Positions 8,025 through 16,473 of a DNA stretch of 64,000 nt are shown piece after piece. Under the pieces are notes generated by a model. It was not told the DNA's origin. It saw nothing but the letters and a program-made list of their open reading frames with translations, and did no database searches. This stretch comes from Streptomyces sp. PsTaAH-137 (lineage in GTDB: Bacteria; Actinomycetota; Actinomycetes; Streptomycetales; Streptomycetaceae), in assembly GCF_003259365.1 (NCBI RefSeq), contig NZ_QLLY01000011.1:62001-126000 (forward strand), in the 5' to 3' direction. A program made the translations under genes and the position numbers. Position 1 is the stretch's first letter, and the number at the start of each line of letters is the position of its first letter.

Positions 8025-9188
8025 CTACGGCGCGAACACGATGTCCTGGGCGGCCTCGCGGGCCATCAGCAAGGCCCCGCGCAACACGGCCCCACCCCCG
8101 AGCTCCCCCGCCCGCACCTCGGTGGCCAGCGGGGACATCAGGGCCAGCCGCGCGGCGACCCGTTCGGCGAGGACGTCACCGCCCGCCCGCCCGACCTCCC
8201 CGGCAAGCACCACGCAGCCAGGGTCGAGTACGGCCACGACGGCGGCGGCCCCGAGCACCACCCGGTCGGCCAGCACGTCGAGGAACCCGTCCGCGCCGGA
8301 GGCCACGGCGGTGCGGACCACCTCGGCGGCCCGTCCCACGGGCTCCCCCGGCCCCACGAGCCCGTGCTCCACGGCGAGTTCGAGGATCGCGGCCGAGCCG
8401 GCCAGCGAGTGGAAGCCCCCGTCACAGTTCACGGCGGACGGCACACCGCCGGTGCCCGGCACGGGCAGGAACCCCACCTCCCCGGTACCGCCGGAGGCCC
8501 CGCGGCGCAGCCTGCCGTCCAGGACGACGGCCGCGCCGATGCCGAGCCCGAGCCACAGCAGCACGAACGTGTCCCGGTCCCGGGTGGCACCGTCGCGCTG
8601 CTCGGCGAGGGCGGCGAGGTTCGTCTCGTTCTCCACGAGGACGCGCGCGGGCAGCCGTTCCTGGAGAGCGGCGATCAACCGGCGGTGCCACAGCGGCAGT
8701 CCGGAGGAGTCGCGCAGCTCGCCGGTCGCGGGGTCGATGAGACCGGGGGCGCCGACCCCGACGGTGTGCAGGGCCCCGGCGCCGACCTCCTTGGCGGTGC
8801 GCTCCAGGAGGGCGACGGCGCGCTCGACGGCGGCGCCGGTCTCCTCCCCCACCGCGACGGGGACGGATGCCTCCGCCAGGACGGTGCCGAGCAGATCGGC
8901 GACGACCAGCCGGACCCCCTCGGTGCGCACGTCGAGGGCGGCGAGGTGGGCGCGGTCGGCCACGATCCCGTACAGCTTGGCGTTCGGCCCGCGGCGCTGC
9001 GCCCCGGTCTCCCCGACGACCGCGACGAGGCCGGAGGCCGTGAGGCGTTCGACCAGGTCGGCGACGGTGGGCCGGGACAGTCCGGTGCGCTCCTTGAGCT
9101 GGCCCGCGGTGAGCGGTCCTTCCTCCTGGAGGAAGCGCAGCGCGAGCCGGTCGTTGATGGCTCGGGCGGTCCTCGGCGATGCGGGCAT
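8025..9188 (-). CDS. ROK-family transcriptional regulator
   Basis: This 387-aa protein has an N-terminal winged helix (about 12-62, TAGQLKERTGLSRPTVADLV) and a ROK sugar-kinase-like domain (about 80-380, VGVGAPGLIDPATGEL and VENETNLAALAEQRDG). The ROK zinc/sugar-kinase CxCGxxGC motif is missing (VNCDGGFHSLAG stands there), so it should be a regulator and not a kinase. It is divergent from an MFS gene with a palindrome between them, the classic regulator/target layout. The sugar or glycoside effector cannot be read. Confidence 0.92.
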   Translation of the reverse strand: MPASPRTARAINDRLALRFLQEEGPLTAGQLKERTGLSRPTVADLVERLTASGLVAVVGETGAQRRGPNAKLYGIVADRAHLAALDVRTEGVRLVVADLLGTVLAEASVPVAVGEETGAAVERAVALLERTAKEVGAGALHTVGVGAPGLIDPATGELRDSSGLPLWHRRLIAALQERLPARVLVENETNLAALAEQRDGATRDRDTFVLLWLGLGIGAAVVLDGRLRRGASGGTGEVGFLPVPGTGGVPSAVNCDGGFHSLAGSAAILELAVEHGLVGPGEPVGRAAEVVRTAVASGADGFLDVLADRVVLGAAAVVAVLDPGCVVLAGEVGRAGGDVLAERVAARLALMSPLATEVRAGELGGGAVLRGALLMAREAAQDIVFAP

Positions 9189-9223
9189 GGCGGGATCCTA
9201 CGGCTCGGAGGCGGAAACGGGTT

Positions 9224-9250
9224 AACTATCAGGCAGGGTTCCTGATAGTT
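9224..9250. promoter_or_regulatory. Probable ROK operator between ROK regulator and MFS gene
   Basis: A perfect 10-bp inverted repeat (AACTATCAGG at 9224-9233, CCTGATAGTT at 9241-9250, 7-bp centre) lies in the 116-bp divergent intergenic region, 36 bases from the ROK start and about 55 before the MFS start. It is much richer in AT than its surroundings. Size and placement fit a dimeric ROK operator controlling both genes. Confidence 0.7.
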
Positions 9251-9304
9251 TACGGCGGCACCGTGACGGACGAGCATGGGCACACACCGGGAGGGGCCCG
9301 CGAG

Positions 9305-10525
9305 ATGAGTGAAGTCATATACGGAACAGGGGAGTTGAAGCGGGCGCGGTACGCCGTCGCGACCGTCTTCTGCGTCCATGGGGCCGTGACGGGTTCGTTC
9401 GCGACCCGGGTGCCCTGGATCCAGGAGCACGCGGGCGTCAGCGCGGGCCAGCTCGGGCTCGCGCTCGCCTTCCCGGCGATCGGCGCGTCCGTGGCGATGC
9501 CGCTGGCCGGCAGCATCAGCCACCGGTTCGGGGCCAGGACCGCGCTGCGCGGACTGCTCGCACTGTGGACGCTGGCGCTGACCCTGCCCTCCCTCGCGCC
9601 GAATCTGCTCACGCTCTGCGTGGCCCTGTTCGTCTACGGCGCGACGGCCGGCATGTCGGACGTGGCGATGAACGCCCTCGGCGTGGAGGTCGAGACCCGG
9701 CTCGACAAGTCGATCATGTCGGGGCTGCACGGCATGTGGAGCGCGGGCGCCCTGATCGGCTCGGCGGGCGGCACGCTCGCCGCGCATCTGGGCGCGGACG
9801 CCCGGCTGCACCACGTACTCGCCGCCGCGGTGCTGACCGTCGCCGGGTTCACCGCCTGTCAGTGGGTGCTGGATCTGCGGGCGACCGAGGACGAGGAGCC
9901 GCCGCCGCGCTTCGCGCTGCCCCCGAAGTCGGCGCTGCTGATCGGCGCGGTCGGGTTCTGCGCGGTGTTCGCCGAGGGCGCCAGCCTGGACTGGTCGGCG
10001 GTCTATCTGAAGGACGTGCTCGACACGTCGGCGGGGCTCGCCGCCGCCTGCACCACCGGCTTCACCCTCACCATGGCGGTCGCGCGGATCGCGGGCGACA
10101 AGGTCGTGGACCGGTTCGGGGCCGTGCGCACCGTGCGGATCAGCGGGATCGGCGCGGCGGTCGGCGCCCTGATGGTGGTCGTCGCGCCGAACCCGGCCGT
10201 GGCCATGGCCGGATTCGGGCTGCTCGGTCTCGGCATCGCGGTGGTCGTGCCGCTCGCCTTCGCGGCGGCCGGGCGCAGCGGGCCGAACCCGAGCCTGGCC
10301 ATCGCCGGTGTCGCCACGATCACGTACACCTCGGGGCTCGTCGCGCCGTCCGCGATCGGCACGATCGCCCAGGCGACGAGCCTGGTGGTGTCGTTCGGCC
10401 TGGTCACCGTGCTGGCCTGCGGGCTCGCGGTGTTCGCGGGGGTGCTGCGTGCCGGTGACCGGACCCGGACGACGGTGCCGGAGCAGGTCAGCCCTGCGGC
10501 AGCAGATCCTGCGCGCAAGCCCTGA
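9305..10525 (+). CDS. MFS transporter (probable sugar or drug exporter)
   Basis: The protein has 406 aa and about 12 hydrophobic segments. The start is the ATG at 9305, preceded by GGGAGGGG; the frame extends upstream through the operator. The early VPWIQEHAGVSAGQLGLAL and the internal GARTALRG loop are typical of YbjJ/fucose-permease-like MFS proteins. It is divergent from the ROK regulator and presumably controlled by it. Its last 38 bases overlap the 3' end of the convergent thioesterase. Substrate is unknown. Confidence 0.88.
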   Translation: MSEVIYGTGELKRARYAVATVFCVHGAVTGSFATRVPWIQEHAGVSAGQLGLALAFPAIGASVAMPLAGSISHRFGARTALRGLLALWTLALTLPSLAPNLLTLCVALFVYGATAGMSDVAMNALGVEVETRLDKSIMSGLHGMWSAGALIGSAGGTLAAHLGADARLHHVLAAAVLTVAGFTACQWVLDLRATEDEEPPPRFALPPKSALLIGAVGFCAVFAEGASLDWSAVYLKDVLDTSAGLAAACTTGFTLTMAVARIAGDKVVDRFGAVRTVRISGIGAAVGALMVVVAPNPAVAMAGFGLLGLGIAVVVPLAFAAAGRSGPNPSLAIAGVATITYTSGLVAPSAIGTIAQATSLVVSFGLVTVLACGLAVFAGVLRAGDRTRTTVPEQVSPAAADPARKP

Positions 10526-10952
10526 ACGCGTCGCTCCAGCGGGTGGGGCGCAGCGTCCCCGGATCGAGCCGGACCAGGACGCGCGTCCCGCGCGCGTGGG
10601 TGGTCGCGCCGTCCGCCGAGCAGAAGCGGAAGCCGTAGGTCAGGCCGGTGTTGCCGAGCCGCTCGATCCACAGGTGCACGGCGTACGCGCCCGGGCGCAG
10701 GACCGGGACCTCGTAGCTGACGGTGAGTTCCTTGACCGCGTTGCAGAAGTCGCCGGCCGCGTCCCAGTCGCCTTCGAAGACGAGACCGCGCTCGTTCCAC
10801 AGGGCCGTCCAGGCGCGCTCGACGAGGACCGGGTAGCGGGCGTTGTGCAGCATGCCCAGCGCGTCGAGGTCGTCGAAGTGGACGTGGACGGGAACGAGCA
10901 GGCCGGGGCGGCCGGTGCTGCCGGTGGTGTGGTCGGGGGCGACGGCGGTCAC
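10488..10952 (-). CDS. Hotdog-fold acyl-CoA thioesterase
   Basis: This 154-aa protein belongs to the 4-hydroxybenzoyl-CoA thioesterase (YbgC/FadM-like) group. The N-terminal strand/helix HVHFDDLDALGMLHNARYPV carries the catalytic Asp and the following helix. I chose the GTG at 10952 because AGGAG precedes it by eight bases; a TTG at 11012 would add 20 residues without a ribosome site. It converges on the MFS gene with overlapping 3' ends. Substrate acyl group is unknown. Confidence 0.85.
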   Translation of the reverse strand: MTAVAPDHTTGSTGRPGLLVPVHVHFDDLDALGMLHNARYPVLVERAWTALWNERGLVFEGDWDAAGDFCNAVKELTVSYEVPVLRPGAYAVHLWIERLGNTGLTYGFRFCSADGATTHARGTRVLVRLDPGTLRPTRWSDAFRACAQDLLPQG

Positions 10953-11142
10953 GGATGGGGCTCCTGGTGCGGTACGGGTGGGAGCGTCATCGTACGGCGC
11001 CGACCTAAGCAAACGCTCAGCAGGGCCGCGTGACCTGCGCCTCGGCGACGCCCGCGGACGGCGACGGGCACGACAAGAACTCGCACTTACGTCGCATTAA
11101 CATGAGGCGATCGTTTCAGGCCACAGAAAGCAGAGTGCGCAC

Positions 11143-12534
11143 ATGGACCTCGGCGTCCGCTGGAAGCTTCACGGCGACGGGAAGACCCCGGCCCCGGGAG
11201 CCGTCGTCCGCCCCGACGAGCGGCTGTCCTGGCCGCGCACGATCGGGCTCGGCGCCCAGCACGTGGTCGCGATGTTCGGCGCCTCATTCGTGGCCCCGGT
11301 CCTCATGGGTCTCGACCCGAACCTCGCGATCATGATGTCCGGTGTCGCGACGGTCATCTTCCTGCTGGCCACGCGCGGCCGGGTGCCCAGCTACCTGGGC
11401 TGTTCGCTCTCCTTCGTGGGCGTCGCCGCGGTGATCCGGGCCTCGGGCGGCTCCAGCGCCACGGTCACCGGCGCGGTCTTCGTCGTCGGCGTGCTGCTCT
11501 TCGTCGTCGGTCTCGCGGTGCAGAAGTTCGGGGCGCGGATCATCCACGCCGCGATGCCGCCGATCGTGACCGGCGCGGTCGTGATGCTGATCGGCTTCAA
11601 CCTGGCACCGGTCACGGCCTCCACGTACTGGCCGACCGACCAGTGGACGGCGCTGCTCGTCATGCTGTTCACCGGATTGGCCGTGGTGTGCCTGCGCGGC
11701 TTCTGGTCGCGGATCGCGATCTTCCTCGGCCTGATCTTCGGCTACGCGGTCTCGTGGCTGTTCGACCAGGTCTTCGGCAAGATCCACTCCACGAACGGCG
11801 GCACCGAGGCCGTGGACCACTGGCGTCTGGACCTCTCCGGCGTCGGCAAGGCCGACTGGATCGGGCTGCCCTCCTTCCACGCCCCGTCGTTCGAGTGGTC
11901 CGCGATCCTCGTCGCGCTGCCGGTGATCATCGCGCTGATCGCGGAGAACGCCGGACATGTGAAGGCCGTCGGCGAGATGACCGGCGACAACCTCGACGGC
12001 AAGCTGGGCACCGCGATCTCCGCCGACGGCGTCGCGTCCATGCTCTCCACCGCCGTGGGCGGCCCGCCCAACACCACGTACTCCGAGAACATCGGCGTGA
12101 TGGCCGCGACCCGCGTCTACTCGACGGCGGCCTACTGGGCGGCGGCCGGATTCGCGCTGCTCTTCGGCCTGTGCCCGAAGTTCGGCGCGATCGTGGCCGC
12201 GATCCCGGGCGGCGTGCTCGGCGGCATCACCGTCATCCTCTACGGCATGATCGGCCTGCTCGGCGCGCAGATCTGGATCAACGCCAAGGTCGATCTGCGC
12301 AACCCGCTGAACCTGGTGCCGGCCGCCGCGGGCATCATCATCGGCGTCGGCAACGTGTCCCTGAAGTTCAGCGACAACTTCTCGCTGAGCGGCATCGCCC
12401 TCGGCACGATCGTGGTCATCACCGGCTATCACGCGCTGCGGGCGATGGCCCCCGCCCACCTCAAGCAGCAGGAGCCGCTGCTCGACCAGGGCACGTCCAC
12501 GTACGACGACGGGAAGACGGCCGACCCGCGATAG
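11143..12534 (+). CDS. uraA: NCS2-family uracil/xanthine permease
   Basis: The protein has 463 aa and about 14 membrane segments. Family signatures include GAQHVVAMFGASFVAP near residue 38, the substrate-site glutamate in ALIAENAGHVKAV, and GGPPNTTYSENIGVMAATRV. The nucleobase/cation symporter-2 family takes up uracil, xanthine or uric acid with H+. The AENxGH plus TTYSEN pattern favours uracil. It is separate from the pyr operon of this window. The stop lies three bases from the stop of the convergent GH6 gene. Confidence 0.9.
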   Translation: MDLGVRWKLHGDGKTPAPGAVVRPDERLSWPRTIGLGAQHVVAMFGASFVAPVLMGLDPNLAIMMSGVATVIFLLATRGRVPSYLGCSLSFVGVAAVIRASGGSSATVTGAVFVVGVLLFVVGLAVQKFGARIIHAAMPPIVTGAVVMLIGFNLAPVTASTYWPTDQWTALLVMLFTGLAVVCLRGFWSRIAIFLGLIFGYAVSWLFDQVFGKIHSTNGGTEAVDHWRLDLSGVGKADWIGLPSFHAPSFEWSAILVALPVIIALIAENAGHVKAVGEMTGDNLDGKLGTAISADGVASMLSTAVGGPPNTTYSENIGVMAATRVYSTAAYWAAAGFALLFGLCPKFGAIVAAIPGGVLGGITVILYGMIGLLGAQIWINAKVDLRNPLNLVPAAAGIIIGVGNVSLKFSDNFSLSGIALGTIVVITGYHALRAMAPAHLKQQEPLLDQGTSTYDDGKTADPR

Positions 12535-12537
12535 GCC

Positions 12538-13734
12538 TCAGCCCTTGGCGAGTTCGTAGGCATAGCCGGGCACGAACGTGCCCGGCTCTCCCTTGCAGCC
12601 GTCCGACTCCCCCGGCAGCTTCACCCACAGATAGGCGTCGATCCGCGGCCGGCCCGTGGTGAGGGTCGGCGGCTGTCCGATCCCGCGGCCGTCGGGGTCG
12701 CACCACGCGCCGCCCGGCGCCGCGCCGTTGCCGTTGCGGCTGGTGTCGATGACGGCGCCCAGGGAGTCGGGGGCGCCCATCGCGGTGAGCATCCGGCGGG
12801 CGTACGCGATCTCGTCGTCGGTGCGGTTGAAGTTGGACACGTTGGTGAAGACGCCGTCGGACGAGGCCGGGGCGGCGGCGCCCGCGGCGCGCAGCCGGGC
12901 GGCCTGCGTTCCGGCGGGGTTCCAGTCGGAGTGCCCGGCGTCGTAGTAGACGCGCGCCCGCGGGTTCGCCGTCTTCATCACGCGGCCCGCGCGCGCCAAC
13001 GCCGCGTAGCGGTCCGCCCGTTGGCTCCCGCTCAGGCAATCGGTCTGGGAGAGCGCGTCCGGTTCCAGGATCACGATGACCTCGCGGGTGCCGAGCCCCG
13101 CCGCGAACCGGTCGATCCAGTCGTCGTACGCGCCGATGTCGGGCGCCCCGCCGTCGGAGGCGCCGCCGCAGTCGCGCTGCGGGATCGCGTACGCGACGAC
13201 GACCGGCACCCGGCCAGCGCGCGCCGCACCGGAGGTCACCGCGCGCACCCGGGACGCGAGGGTGTCCGGTGCGAAGTCGGCGAACCAGACGGCGGCCGGC
13301 CGGGCCGCGATCCGGGACTCGATGAGCGGGCGGCGCGGGTCGGAGGGGTGGGCGCGCACCCAGTCGAGCACCTGGGAGCCGCCGTACCGGTACAGGCCGA
13401 CGGGCGCGGGCATCCGGGTGACCGGCGCGGGACGGGTGGCCGTCGGCTTCGTCGGCCCGGGTTCCGGCGTCGCGGAACTCCGCGAGAGGGAGGGCGGGTC
13501 GGCGGTGGGTGTCCGGCTCGGCACGGCGGGCAGCGGCGCCAGGCTGGGGACCGGGCTCACGGTGGGCCGCGCCGTGCCGTCGTCGCCCCGGTGCGCGTCG
13601 AGGGCGGACACCAGACCCGCGACGGTCCCGACGGCGGCCACGGCCGCGGCGGCGGTGACCATCGCGCCCCGCCACACCGTCCGCCGCCGGTCCGCCCGCC
13701 GTTCGGCGAGCCGCCCCGCTCTCGACCCTGACAC
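12538..13734 (-). CDS. Secreted or membrane-anchored glycoside hydrolase family 6
   Basis: The 398-aa protein has a cytoplasmic Arg-rich N terminus, one membrane/signal segment (about 22-45), a Pro/Ser/Thr-rich linker (about 50-110) and a GH6 catalytic domain (about 112-396). Key motifs are YAIPQRDCGG (Asp188), VILEPDAL with the probable acid Asp226, YYDAGHSDW, IDTSRNGNG and LWVKLPGESDG. GH6 enzymes are inverting endo- or exo-acting beta-1,4-glucanases. No carbohydrate-binding module is present. The signal segment lacks an obvious cleavage motif, so it may be tethered to the membrane. Confidence 0.92.
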   Translation of the reverse strand: MSGSRAGRLAERRADRRRTVWRGAMVTAAAAVAAVGTVAGLVSALDAHRGDDGTARPTVSPVPSLAPLPAVPSRTPTADPPSLSRSSATPEPGPTKPTATRPAPVTRMPAPVGLYRYGGSQVLDWVRAHPSDPRRPLIESRIAARPAAVWFADFAPDTLASRVRAVTSGAARAGRVPVVVAYAIPQRDCGGASDGGAPDIGAYDDWIDRFAAGLGTREVIVILEPDALSQTDCLSGSQRADRYAALARAGRVMKTANPRARVYYDAGHSDWNPAGTQAARLRAAGAAAPASSDGVFTNVSNFNRTDDEIAYARRMLTAMGAPDSLGAVIDTSRNGNGAAPGGAWCDPDGRGIGQPPTLTTGRPRIDAYLWVKLPGESDGCKGEPGTFVPGYAYELAKG

Positions 13735-13833
13735 CGTGCTCTCCCCCGGCTTCGCGGCCGCCGGTTCCCTCGTTTCGGGGAAGCCCCCGGCCAGCCGACG
13801 CCCGCGTCAGCCTAGGGCTGGGACGCTTCGTGC

Positions 13834-14556
13834 ATGGCGCAGTTGGAACGCATCACGGGGCCGCTGATCCCGGCCCAAGGAGTCGACTCGGTGATCGCAC
13901 GGATGCAGGCGGTCGCCGCGCATCTGCCGCCGCAGGACGGTGTGGCGGTGTTCAACCGGATCTATCTGTCGGTCACGGAAGCCGTGGATCACGCCATCGA
14001 CCAGGGGTGTCGCGGCGGTTTCCCGGACCGCGCGGCCGCCGTCGCGCTGGACGTCCGGTTCGCCGAGCGCTATCTGACGGCGGTCGACGCGGCAGCCTGC
14101 GGGGTGCGGCCGCCGGCCTGCTGGCGGCCGGTGCTCCAGTTCCGCAGCCATCCCGGGGTACGTCCCCTGCAGTTCGCGCTCGCGGGCATCAACGCGCACA
14201 TCGGCCACGATCTCGCGCTGGCCGTCGTGGACACCTGCCGTACGCTCGATTGCGAACCGGACTGTCTGGAGGACGAGTTCGACCGCGTCGGAGACGTCCT
14301 CGTCTCGCTGGAGGAGCACATCCGCGAGGAGCTGATGCCGGGCCCCGATCTCCTCCAGGTCGCCGATCCGCTCACCCACCTGCTCGGCTCCTGGAGCCTG
14401 GAGCGGGCCCGCGACGGGGCGTGGGCGGCGGCCCGCGCCCTGTGGGCCCTGCGCGAACTACCGCCACTCCAGGCCGAGTTCGCGCAACGCCTCGACGCGT
14501 CGGTGGGCCTGGTGGGCCGCATGCTGCTCACTCCGCTGCCCGCCTTCCCCGGCTGA
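13834..14556 (+). CDS. DUF5995 family protein
   Basis: This 240-aa soluble, mostly helical protein matches the DUF5995 group by its core HPGVRPLQFALAGINAHIGHD (about 107-127), with several conserved His and Asp that could bind metal (HIGHDLALAV). No biochemical role is established. It is divergent from the GH6 gene with 99 bases between them, and precedes the LLM oxidoreductase on the same strand. Confidence 0.75.
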   Translation: MAQLERITGPLIPAQGVDSVIARMQAVAAHLPPQDGVAVFNRIYLSVTEAVDHAIDQGCRGGFPDRAAAVALDVRFAERYLTAVDAAACGVRPPACWRPVLQFRSHPGVRPLQFALAGINAHIGHDLALAVVDTCRTLDCEPDCLEDEFDRVGDVLVSLEEHIREELMPGPDLLQVADPLTHLLGSWSLERARDGAWAAARALWALRELPPLQAEFAQRLDASVGLVGRMLLTPLPAFPG

Positions 14557-14653
14557 AACCGGCCGCTCCGGCTCCGGAACTCCCCTGCCGCGCGGATACG
14601 TTGAAGGTGCGACATCCATCGCACCGGACACGTACGCGACGAAGGAGACCCGG

Positions 14654-15583
14654 ATGACGACCCGACTCGGACTCGGACTCCCGCAGATGCGGCAGTACGC
14701 CATCGGCCGCGACATTCCCGACGTGGCGCGCGCCGCCGAGGCGACCGGCTACGAGAGCCTGTGGGTCTTCGAGCGGATCCTGTACCCCGAGCCCGCCCGG
14801 CAGGGTCTCTACGGGATTCCCGGGATGCCGTGGCCGGACGGATACCGCTCGGTCGCCGACCCGCTCGTCTCGCTCACCCTCGCGGCGGCGGCCACCTCCA
14901 CCGCACGCCTCGGCACCAGTGTGCTGGTGGCCCCGCTGCACGTGCCGTTCCAGCTGGCGCGCTCACTGGCCTCGCTGGACGCGGCGAGCGACGGCCGGCT
15001 GGTGGCGGGGCTCGGCACGGGCTGGTCGCACGACGAGTACGCGGCGGCGGGCGTGGCGCCCTTCGAGCGGCGCGGCCGGGTCCTCGACGAGCTGATCGAG
15101 GTGTGCCGCGCGGTGTGGGGCCCGGACCCGGTCGCGTACGAGGGCGAGCTGACGACGATCGCGCCTTCCGTGGTCGGCCCCAAACCGGCGGGTCCCGTGC
15201 CGATCCTGCTCCCGGCGAGCAGCCCGAAGGCCCGGCGCCGCCTCGTCGACCGGGCGGACGGCTGGATGCCGGTGGGGATGGGGGCCGAGCCGCTGAAGCG
15301 GGAGTGGGCACAGCTGCGGGAACTGGCGGAGGAGCGCGGTCGTACGGAGCCGCTGCAGAGCGTGCTGCGGGTGAACACGGTCCGCACGCGCGAGCCGTAC
15401 CCGGGCGACGACCGCCGGCCGTTCCAGGGCAGCGTCGACCAGATCGTCGAGGACCTGGTGGCGCACGACGAGGTGGGCCTGGACGAGATCCTGATCGATC
15501 TCCAGGGTCCGCTGCGCGACGCCGAGGAGCTGAAGGACGTGGCGGCGGAGGTCTACGAGAAGGCGCGGGCCGCGGGCGTCTGA
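14654..15583 (+). CDS. LLM-class F420-dependent oxidoreductase
   Basis: The protein of 309 aa is a TIM-barrel member of the luciferase-like monooxygenase superfamily, F420-dependent TIGR03619-type. Visible features are the N-terminal strand TRLGLGLPQMRQYA, SLWVFERILYPEPA, TSVLVAPLHVPFQLARSLAS and GWMPVGM. GAAGGAG precedes the ATG at a good distance. Streptomyces makes coenzyme F420, so this is the likely cofactor over FMN. Substrate is unknown. Confidence 0.88.
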   Translation: MTTRLGLGLPQMRQYAIGRDIPDVARAAEATGYESLWVFERILYPEPARQGLYGIPGMPWPDGYRSVADPLVSLTLAAAATSTARLGTSVLVAPLHVPFQLARSLASLDAASDGRLVAGLGTGWSHDEYAAAGVAPFERRGRVLDELIEVCRAVWGPDPVAYEGELTTIAPSVVGPKPAGPVPILLPASSPKARRRLVDRADGWMPVGMGAEPLKREWAQLRELAEERGRTEPLQSVLRVNTVRTREPYPGDDRRPFQGSVDQIVEDLVAHDEVGLDEILIDLQGPLRDAEELKDVAAEVYEKARAAGV

Positions 15584-15801
15584 CCGGTTCCACAGGTCAA
15601 GGGCGACCGTGTCACGAAACGGTGCCGGTGGTCCGAACGGGGATACGAGGGAAACCCGCTCCACCACCGCCTTCCCGTGGCGCGTGTAACAGCCATGTAG
15701 GGGGAACGCGGAGGGTGGAACGGGCCGCGCGGCCGGTGAGTCTTCATGATCAGTGAGCCGCTCACGCCGGGTGGCCGCCACCGACCACGAAGGAAGCCAC
15801 G

Positions 15802-16461
15802 ATGCGCGTCCAGAAGTTCACCCTCGCCGCCGTCGCCCTCACCGCCGGCCTCGCCCTCACCGCCTGCCAGGACAACCAGGACAGCGGGGACGGGGCGTCG
15901 GGCTCGAACGACTCGGCCGCGGCGTCCTCGTCGTCCTCCTCGTCGGCGTCGGCGCCTTCGTCGTCCTCCGCTTCGTCCTCCGCTTCGTCCTCCGCGGCGT
16001 CCACGGACGGTGGCTCGTCGTCCGGCGACGACGCCCCGGGCAGCGGTGGCGGCCAGATCAACACCGGCCCGTGCAAGACCGCCGACCTCAGCTTCAGCAC
16101 CGCCCACGGCATGGGCGAGGGCGACTTCATGGTCGCCATGAAGAACACCGGCGACGCCTGCTACCTCAAGGGTTTCCCCGGCGTCGACCTCAAGGCGGCC
16201 AACGGCGGGGGCAGCATCAGCGCCGGGCGCACCGGCACGGCCCCGGTCTCGGTCGTCCTCAAGAACGGCGAGGAGACCCGCTTCCACCTGCACTACACGC
16301 CGAACACCTCGGGCGGTTCCGGCGTCACCATCACCAGCCTCGTCGTCACGCCCCCGAACGAGACGCACTCCAAAAACGTGCCGGTCTCCCTGAACCTGCC
16401 GGTCTCCGACAAGCCCTCCGGCGGCGTCACCGTGGACCCGGTCGGCACCGGCAAGCAGTGA
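15802..16461 (+). CDS. DUF4232 lipoprotein with serine-rich linker
   Basis: This 219-aa lipoprotein has a signal peptide ending in a lipobox (LALTAC, Cys22), a Ser/Ala-rich low-complexity linker (about 35-80) encoded by imperfect TCG/TCC repeats, and a C-terminal DUF4232 beta-sandwich (about 90-210, starting GPCKTADLSFS). DUF4232 lipoproteins are numerous in Streptomyces and face the outside of the membrane; the function is unknown. It ends 12 bases from the stop of recQ, which converges on it. Confidence 0.9.
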   Translation: MRVQKFTLAAVALTAGLALTACQDNQDSGDGASGSNDSAAASSSSSSSASAPSSSSASSSASSSAASTDGGSSSGDDAPGSGGGQINTGPCKTADLSFSTAHGMGEGDFMVAMKNTGDACYLKGFPGVDLKAANGGGSISAGRTGTAPVSVVLKNGEETRFHLHYTPNTSGGSGVTITSLVVTPPNETHSKNVPVSLNLPVSDKPSGGVTVDPVGTGKQ

Positions 16462-16473
16462 ACGGGCGCGGGT

